Assembly (NCBI GenBank): GCA_028532985.1
Contig: JANCIK010000002.1
Span: 2,976,001 to 3,040,000 of the forward strand
Reading direction: 5' to 3'
Length of the DNA stretch: 64,000 nucleotides
Source of the DNA: Stropharia rugosoannulata
Lineage: Eukaryota; Basidiomycota; Agaricomycetes; Agaricales; Strophariaceae
In this document: one piece after another, positions 58,080 through 64,000 of the stretch
How the letters are laid out: every line of letters begins with the position of its first letter
How positions within the stretch are numbered: the first letter of the stretch is position 1
Notes under the pieces: generated by a model
The model's database searches: none
Seen by the model: only the letters and a program-made list of their open reading frames with translations
What the model was told of the DNA's origin: nothing
Program-made: the position numbers and the translations under genes

Positions 58080-58515
58080 ATGCCCCCCGCGGGGGGCTTC
58101 GAGTCCGTCAAGTACAAGCGCAACCTCCCCATGCGCGGCCCCGGCGCCTATGTCATCCTCGGCGGCGTCACCGCCATCTGCGCATACGGCTTCTATCGCC
58201 TCGGCATGGGCAACCTCGAGCGACGGTGCGTGTCGTGCATGGTGCGCCCTCTCCCGGCTGCGCCCGACTGACCCGCATACAGCGAGCTCCAGCGCGAAAA
58301 AATGTGGTCCCGCATTCACCTCATCCCGCTCCTCACCGCAGAGGCCGACCGCCGCGACGTGCGCGGGCAGCAGGTGCGCGACGCCCTCGAGCGCGACGTG
58401 ATGAAGGACGTGCCTGGATGGGAGGTAAGCGCCGTGCCCCATATTTTTGTGCCCGGCTCACGTTCCACAGACGGGGAAAAGCGTATACAACCAGCCCAAG
58501 TACAGTTCTGTATAG
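58080..58515 (+). CDS. NDUFA13: Complex I subunit NDUFA13 (GRIM-19)
   Basis: Accessory single-span subunit of mitochondrial complex I. Three exons (58080-58225, 58283-58424, 58471-58515) give 110 aa. Family sequence is clear: GGFESVKYKRNLPMRGPGAY, membrane helix VILGGVTAICAYGFYRLGMG, NLERRELQREKMWSRIHLIP, LLTAEADRRD and the C-terminal GKSVYNQPKY. No cleavable presequence is expected for this subunit. Second intron only 46 nt. Confidence 0.96.
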
Positions 58516-58700
58516 TAGATAGCCAATGACAGTGGGCCCTCTGCCTGGGGCCCGTCCTCCCTTATCCGGCGAGCCGCCTTGGTTCGGATTCCGCGGATCG
58601 CATGCAATCCGGAGAGCGAGTCAGATGCACGAATCCCAGATCAGATCTCCAGGTGAGCCCATATAATCCGACTCGACCACTGCTGTCTCCCATCCCCGCC

Positions 58701-60073
58701 ATGAAAGACGCGCTCTCCTACGACCCCGCCGACCAGCTCATCTTCGGCCCCATCGATCTCGACGATGCCCACCACCATCCGCCCTTCGTCTGGGAGCCCT
58801 TTGACGACGTCAAGCCCCAGATCGCCTACAACCCCCTCGCCGCCTACGACTATTCCTACGACCCCGTCTTCGACGATCTCTCAACATGGATAAACGATCC
58901 TGTCCCGTCCCCCACCGCCTTTGCCTTCCCCGACCTCCACCCCGATATCCCCTACACACCCACCACCTACGCAGCCATGCACCCCCTCCCCCGCTCCCTC
59001 TCCCCGCCCACCCCCGTCTTCGAGCGCCCCCGCGTCCAGTCCGACATGCAGGCTCCTCAGTGGGTCGCCAACCTCTGGGACCAGCCATCCGCGCAGCGCA
59101 CACATCGCCCGTCCATGCGCCACTCGCCCCTCACCGATGCACCCACCCTCCGCCCCGCCGTCCCTGCCCGCCGCGCCTCCCTCTCCTCCACCCTCTTCAC
59201 CTCCTCCAGCGCGCCCACAGAGCCCGCTCGCCCCTTTTCCCGTCGCCCAGAGCCCATGCACGACGACTCCACCGTCCGCCGCAAGAAACGCTCGCCAGAC
59301 TTCGAGGAGCCCCCCGCGCCGCCCGCCAAGCCAGAGAGTCGTGAGTCCGATGCAGCATATACTCAGCCCCCACTGACAGCCCCCTAGCACTCAAGTCCGT
59401 CCTCCGTCCGCCCAAGCTCGCGCCCTCCGCCTGGCAGCTCTACTTTACCGACTGGATCCAGAACCAGCAGGCCGCAGGCACCCGCAAGCTCAACGTCGCC
59501 CAGGCCGCAAAGGAGGCCGGCCAGGAGTACGCCTGCCTCAGCCCCGCGCAGAAAGAGCCCTACAAGCGCCGCTCCCAGGCCATGAAAGAAGCCCGCGAGA
59601 AGGAGCATGAAGCATATATGCGCACCCTCACGCCCGACGACATCAAGCGCGAGAACGCGTTCCGTGCCGCGCAGCGCAAGGCGGGCAAGTCACGGCGCAG
59701 CAACATCAAAGACCCCAACGCGCCCAAGAAACCGCTGAGCGCCTACTTTATGTTCCTCCAGCGCATCCGCGCGAATCCGCGCCTCGTCGAGGAGATCTTT
59801 GGCGACGAGACAGAGACGACGAAGCAGAGCGTTCTCGCGGCCGCCCGGTGGCGCGCCATGACCGACGCCGAGCGCCAGCCGTTCCTCGCACAGGCCGAGC
59901 AGGAGAAGATGGAGTACGAGGCAGCAAGGCGGCTCTACGAGGAGGGCACGACGGGCTTTGGCTCGAGTATCAACTTTAGCATCCTCCCCGGCAGCCCGCA
60001 CTTCCCGCTTGTCAAGATGGAGTCGGAGAGTGAGAGCGAGGGGTGCATGACCGACGACGCACATCGGTTATGA
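58701..60073 (+). CDS. Two-HMG-box protein
   Basis: Architectural DNA-binding protein. One intron (59341-59387) gives 441 aa. Residues 1-210 are disordered, Pro/Ser-rich and acidic at the start (FGPIDLDDAHHHPPFVW), ending in KKRSPDFEEPP. The first HMG box is at about 222-290 (LAPSAWQLYFTDWIQNQQ, SPAQKEPYKRRSQAMK) and the second at about 321-395 (DPNAPKKPLSAYFMFLQRIR, WRAMTDAERQPFL). The C-terminus carries an acidic Ser cluster (ESESESEG). No mitochondrial presequence is evident, so I favour a nuclear protein over an Abf2/TFAM role. Codon choice is strongly biased to G/C at third positions. Confidence 0.9.
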
Positions 60074-63000
60074 ACAATTTTTTTCTCTTCTTTTGTTCTC
60101 CTTTATGCCTTTCTTTCTTTCTTGTTGTTCTGGATGCCACTCTAACGACCTCTCACGACCACCAACGCCCGTGCTCCGTGCTGCGGGGTTGCGACCGTGC
60201 CCCTAGGCGCGGTTCCTTATACCATTCGTGTGCGCACGCGCACGCATACGGACACGACCATGTATATCTCTACATACATGTATGTATACCACTATGCTGT
60301 ATTTCTAGACCCCCCCGGTTCGTCTAGGCTCGTCTTCCTCCTGTCCGCTCTGATATTGATACTGCTTGTCTGCTAATCTTTCACGCTTCGCTCCCCGTTC
60401 CCCCCACCCCCTCTCCTACCATCATCATCCTCATCGTCATCATCATTACCATTGGCATGGATGGATGAATGTACGAATGAATGATCTATTGTTGTTCCTG
60501 TTGTTGTATGTACACTTTTGAACCGCCGCACATATACGCCGCTTTGTTCTTTTATCTTCATCTTTTGTTTTACGTGTTGTATGTTGGTGTCCACCCCCTG
60601 TTTACGTTTTACTGCTACTTTTTTTTGGGCACAGATATATGTACGCTGCGCCCCCGACTTCGATCTGGGCCCCCACCTACTACCCTGCCCTGTCCCCCAA
60701 CTCTATTCTACTTCGACTCTCCCGCATGCACGCGCATGCCCCGCCTTCGTCGTCACTCCCACTTCGTATCTTACTACTACTACGTATCGTCAGCTAGATA
60801 CTTACAGGTGTATGTACTCTAGATAGGATATGATACGATATGGATATGATGCGATTGTGATTGTGATATTGATTGGAGAGGTGTGATCATGCTACGTCGC
60901 GCTGTTCTGTTCTGTGTCGTCATTGTCATTATTGTCATTGGGCGATAACTGACCGGGCGATGGTATAAGGTTTAGAAGGTATGTATGGTGTATGTATAGA
61001 GTGCTGTGGGCATGCCATTGAAAAGGTAGGAAGAAAGATGGGATGGTGAATGTGATATCCTTGCGCGCTAATATAATTGAGTCGGTGGTCTGGTGCGATC
61101 ATGACAATTTCAGTGGCATGACGGATTTCGAGAGTTGGTGGCATGACGGGTTTAGGGTATTGGTTTTTGTTGAAACCATTCCGGACTTCATGTCAACAGT
61201 GCGCCTTGAACGCATGCGTATCTTTGAATGTGTGCATGTATCCCTGTTATCTATAAGTATAAATTGATAAGAGCAATGTATAAAGCGCCGGCCAAGCTGG
61301 ACCTAGCCAGGATTCGAAGAGGTCGCGCTGACTTCTTTCTTCTTATTCTGTGTGTTTCTATAGTTGTTGTGATGGACATTGTATTGAATACGCTGTTGGG
61401 AGCGCGTGTCAGGTTTTGGTGCGTCGTACGGCTGGGTAAGTACTAGCGCGTTCTCTTGCTGATTCCGACGTGCCGCTGCCACTGCACACGCGCTTCGCGC
61501 GCATCTTGTGATCATGGATGTACCCACTGTGCCTGCGTTCACGACGGCCGTCGCGTGCAGAAAATGAACGCTTTTGAGTTCGCGGTCCATGCGAATCGGA
61601 TGAAGACGCGATTTGGGCAAGAAAAATGGGACAAGGCAAGTCGTGCAAGTCGGGTTCTGCATTGCGTTTACTACTGCGTATTGTGTAACACTCGCGGTGG
61701 CTTCTTCCCGGTACACTCCTTCCTGTCCCGTCGCGAGTGTCTCCTCCTGGGTCGCCGGCATCCTTCCGCTCCGTTTCGTGTTCGTACGCGAACAGCGGAC
61801 ACCGGAGTGGGTTACCCAGCTGTGCAGTCGGCTTGGGAGCACTACTGTACTAAGATCTCGATAGAAATAGGGTATGGATCATGTTACTACAGCGGTGTAA
61901 TTATACCAGTGGCACTTACTTCAGCCACCTGCCCAGCTATTGAAAGGTGTCCCCAAGGACGTCTGGCTCTCGTAAGTAATATTACTATTAGAGTAGGATG
62001 TTGTTGCCTACCTCGGCCGCAGCGCGGTGCCCCAGACGGGCAAGGCCAGGGGCGGGATTCAGGCTTTTGGCAGTGGAGTAGAGTATTTAGATTTAGCATG
62101 TAACATCGATCCCAGCCTCGGAAACCGGGAACGACGCGAGGCGATATCCTCCTCGATCGTCCAATCGCCCAACGGGCCATTGTGCTCTCTATATCGGACG
62201 CTCCGCCCCGGCTGGCTGTCTGGCTGTCCTCCGATGTCCAGTGTCATATGAATATGTCCTGCATATTGACAATAGCGAAGAACCTAAATTAGAGTATGGC
62301 CATGGACAATGAACATATGTAGATCACTCCACGTAACGGCAGCCTGAGCCTGCGCCTTACCGCTTCCATCCACCCGGTCAGCGATGCACCGCAATTTAAT
62401 TTACTCGCCCATGATCTAATACTATCTGTCTAGTGCCCAGTAACAGTAAAAGCATATGCCTATCCTATCGCATCCTGCCCCATACAGAGCATTATAGCAC
62501 CTACTGATCAATCTATTTGCGTCTGCGTGCATCTGCATTCCCGAGCAGCAGCCTGCACCCCGGCTGGGCGCTTCTCTCGTTTCATGTCATGGCACCACGT
62601 ATGCACGCACGTCAGCGGCATGCAAAAGGTAGAGTGAGTGAGCGTGCACCATAGATACGTGCCACGCCGAGAAGCGAGGGCGCCGCGTTGCCGCGCGCCC
62701 GCGTTCGTACTAGTCTGCTTTGTAACAGTTGAAGGCTAAGTAAAGCGCGCGTGCACGCGTACCCGGTGCGGGGCGGGTGGCACGCTGTCTTTGGGCCCGC
62801 ACCAGCGCGCGCGTCGGCGGACGGGACCCAGCGCGTACTAGCCCATTCCCCACCTCCCTTTCCAACCGCGCAATTCGCTTGATGGCGCGCTGAGGACCCG
62901 GCACATGTTGGCGCCGGAGTGCATTCTCTTCTCTTCTCTTCGAATCCGCGCCTAACACCCAAAAACTTCGCACTCTATCGTGCTACGCGCAGTGCCAGGC

Positions 63001-64000
63001 ACTGGGCTCGCAGAAGCCGCGCCTGTCCAGAACGGGACGGGACAGGACATATCACAGGTTATCAAGTACGTACGTACGTACGTCCTGGCCTGTCCTGCAC
63101 GTCTTTACGGGAAGGGTAAGGATAAACGCCTGCGCTTACGCAGAGAAGCTCCTGCGTAGACCAGGTCCCCAAATACACCGTGCCACAGAAGACTCGTCTG
63201 TCCTATCGACGCGCGTCGGCCGCACAATTTGGAATCCTGGGTCCAGCTATATGGCGGTGCGGTGCCGCTCCCGTCCCATGCGTGGCGCCAACTTGACCGC
63301 ACTAGTTAGGGAATTAACATAACGGCTCTAAGTACAAGTCCCCGGCTCACGCCCCGGCTGCACTCGCTTTTCGCACCGCGAAACGCTTCCAATGTCGGTT
63401 CCTCCAAGCGCAGTCCTTCTCGACCTTGGGCCTGCCCCGCGTCCTACTTCACAGAACATTCTGTCAGTGCCTGGTGCGCTTGTTATCAAGGTTCACCCTA
63501 GGAACTGGCCCATCACAAGGTTATTATGGTTGCGCCTGGGTTCGCAAACTCCAGTTACAGTTACAATTATGTGCTATACCAGACAGCCCACTGTTAATTA
63601 TCCTTCGCAAGGTGTACTAGTATAACTTTCGTGTTGCTCTCTGCACCGCCCTGCCGAGGTTCCATTCCAATTGCCATTATAAACACAGACGCGGCGGCTT
63701 GCCAATGGCCGCAGGCGTCCTCCCAAGACACCGTCCGGATGCAAGGTGCCCCGTGTGACGTGCATACTTAGTAGATACATAATGCCACATAATAGGACGA
63801 CGGCCCCGACGAGCCCGAACTGATAGAGTATGGACTTACATAGCGCACTTACCTACACCAAGTGACAATATGTCAGTTCGACAATGACATACACCACCGC
63901 ACTGCGCCCATTCCAGCGTCCCGTGAAACTCACCCTGACAGGGACGTACACACGGTATATTGCCTATGACGCATTCTTTCCGTGCTTATCTGGGTTCTGC
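60074..64000. other. Gene-free GC-rich end of the window
   Basis: No frame matches a family. The longest (61303-61842 minus, 61456-62103 plus) overlap on opposite strands. The first 80 bases are T-rich (ttttcttt runs), as expected for the 3' UTR of the HMG gene. Short tandem motifs occur, including atgatacgatatggatatgatgcgat near 60827-60855. Confidence 0.4.
63066..63083. repeat. (GTAC)n self-complementary repeat
   Basis: About four and a half tandem GTAC units; the motif is its own reverse complement, so the tract is a perfect palindrome. Confidence 0.75.

Noticed and set aside
56548..58442. Very long overlapping frames on both strands (up to 614 codons on minus, 415-420 on plus)
   Set aside because: They are shadows of one GC-rich gene: their products are low-complexity Arg/Pro/Ala strings without domains. 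Only the minus frame 56621-57883 starts with the INO80F motif.
61305..61345. tRNA-like ttcgaatcc on the minus strand
   Set aside because: The flanking bases do not form the T stem and no cloverleaf fits.
61303..62103. Opposing 179-aa and 215-aa frames
   Set aside because: They overlap one another, have no domains or plausible splice context, and lie in sequence depleted of stop codons.

Overview
The window is nuclear DNA of a filamentous basidiomycete fungus, most likely an Agaricomycete. Almost every gene is cut by many short GT-AG introns (mostly 46-63 nt). The gene set is fungal: LEU2, Yvc1, Kre6/Skn1, Arp2/3, GINS and an INO80 subunit F domain. Two mitochondrial complex I subunits are nuclear-encoded here and interrupted by introns. 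Splice models below were built by eye. For nearly all genes the exon lengths add up to an open frame that matches the family from start to stop.

Layout. 0.7-14.7 kb is gene-dense and the strands alternate strictly: GLC3 (+), LEU2 (-), NOB1 (+), ARPC3 (-), YVC1 (+), PSF2 (-), haspin (+). The alternation continues with KRE6/SKN1 (-) and an F-box gene (+). 20.8-28.5 kb holds a C2H2 transcription factor, a possible 72-aa gene, a USP36-type deubiquitinase, a mitochondrial PP2C (pyruvate dehydrogenase phosphatase type) and an unrecognised basic protein. After a gene-free 2.9 kb comes a CASTOR-like tandem ACT protein (31.4-33.4 kb), then another gene-free 3.7 kb. 37.1-46.9 kb carries an unrecognised 567-aa protein, a membrane SDR oxidoreductase, a 1103-aa disordered protein and a secreted CAP/PR-1 protein. 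From about 47 kb the DNA becomes visibly GC-rich. This part holds prefoldin 2, complex I NDUFS8, an INO80F protein, complex I NDUFA13 and a two-HMG-box protein, with long gene-free GC-rich stretches (49.3-56.6 and 60.1-64.0 kb) containing microsatellites and G-quadruplex motifs.

The genes are mainly housekeeping: glycogen and glucan metabolism, leucine synthesis, ribosome maturation, actin nucleation, replication, mitosis, proteostasis and respiration. Many lie as divergent pairs over 140-260 bp shared promoters. I see no pathway cluster, mobile element, CRISPR, tRNA or rRNA. I found no convincing new biological system. The most unusual features are extreme intron structures (micro-exons of 5-16 nt and GC-AG introns), two or three unrecognised genes, and the compositional break near 47 kb.
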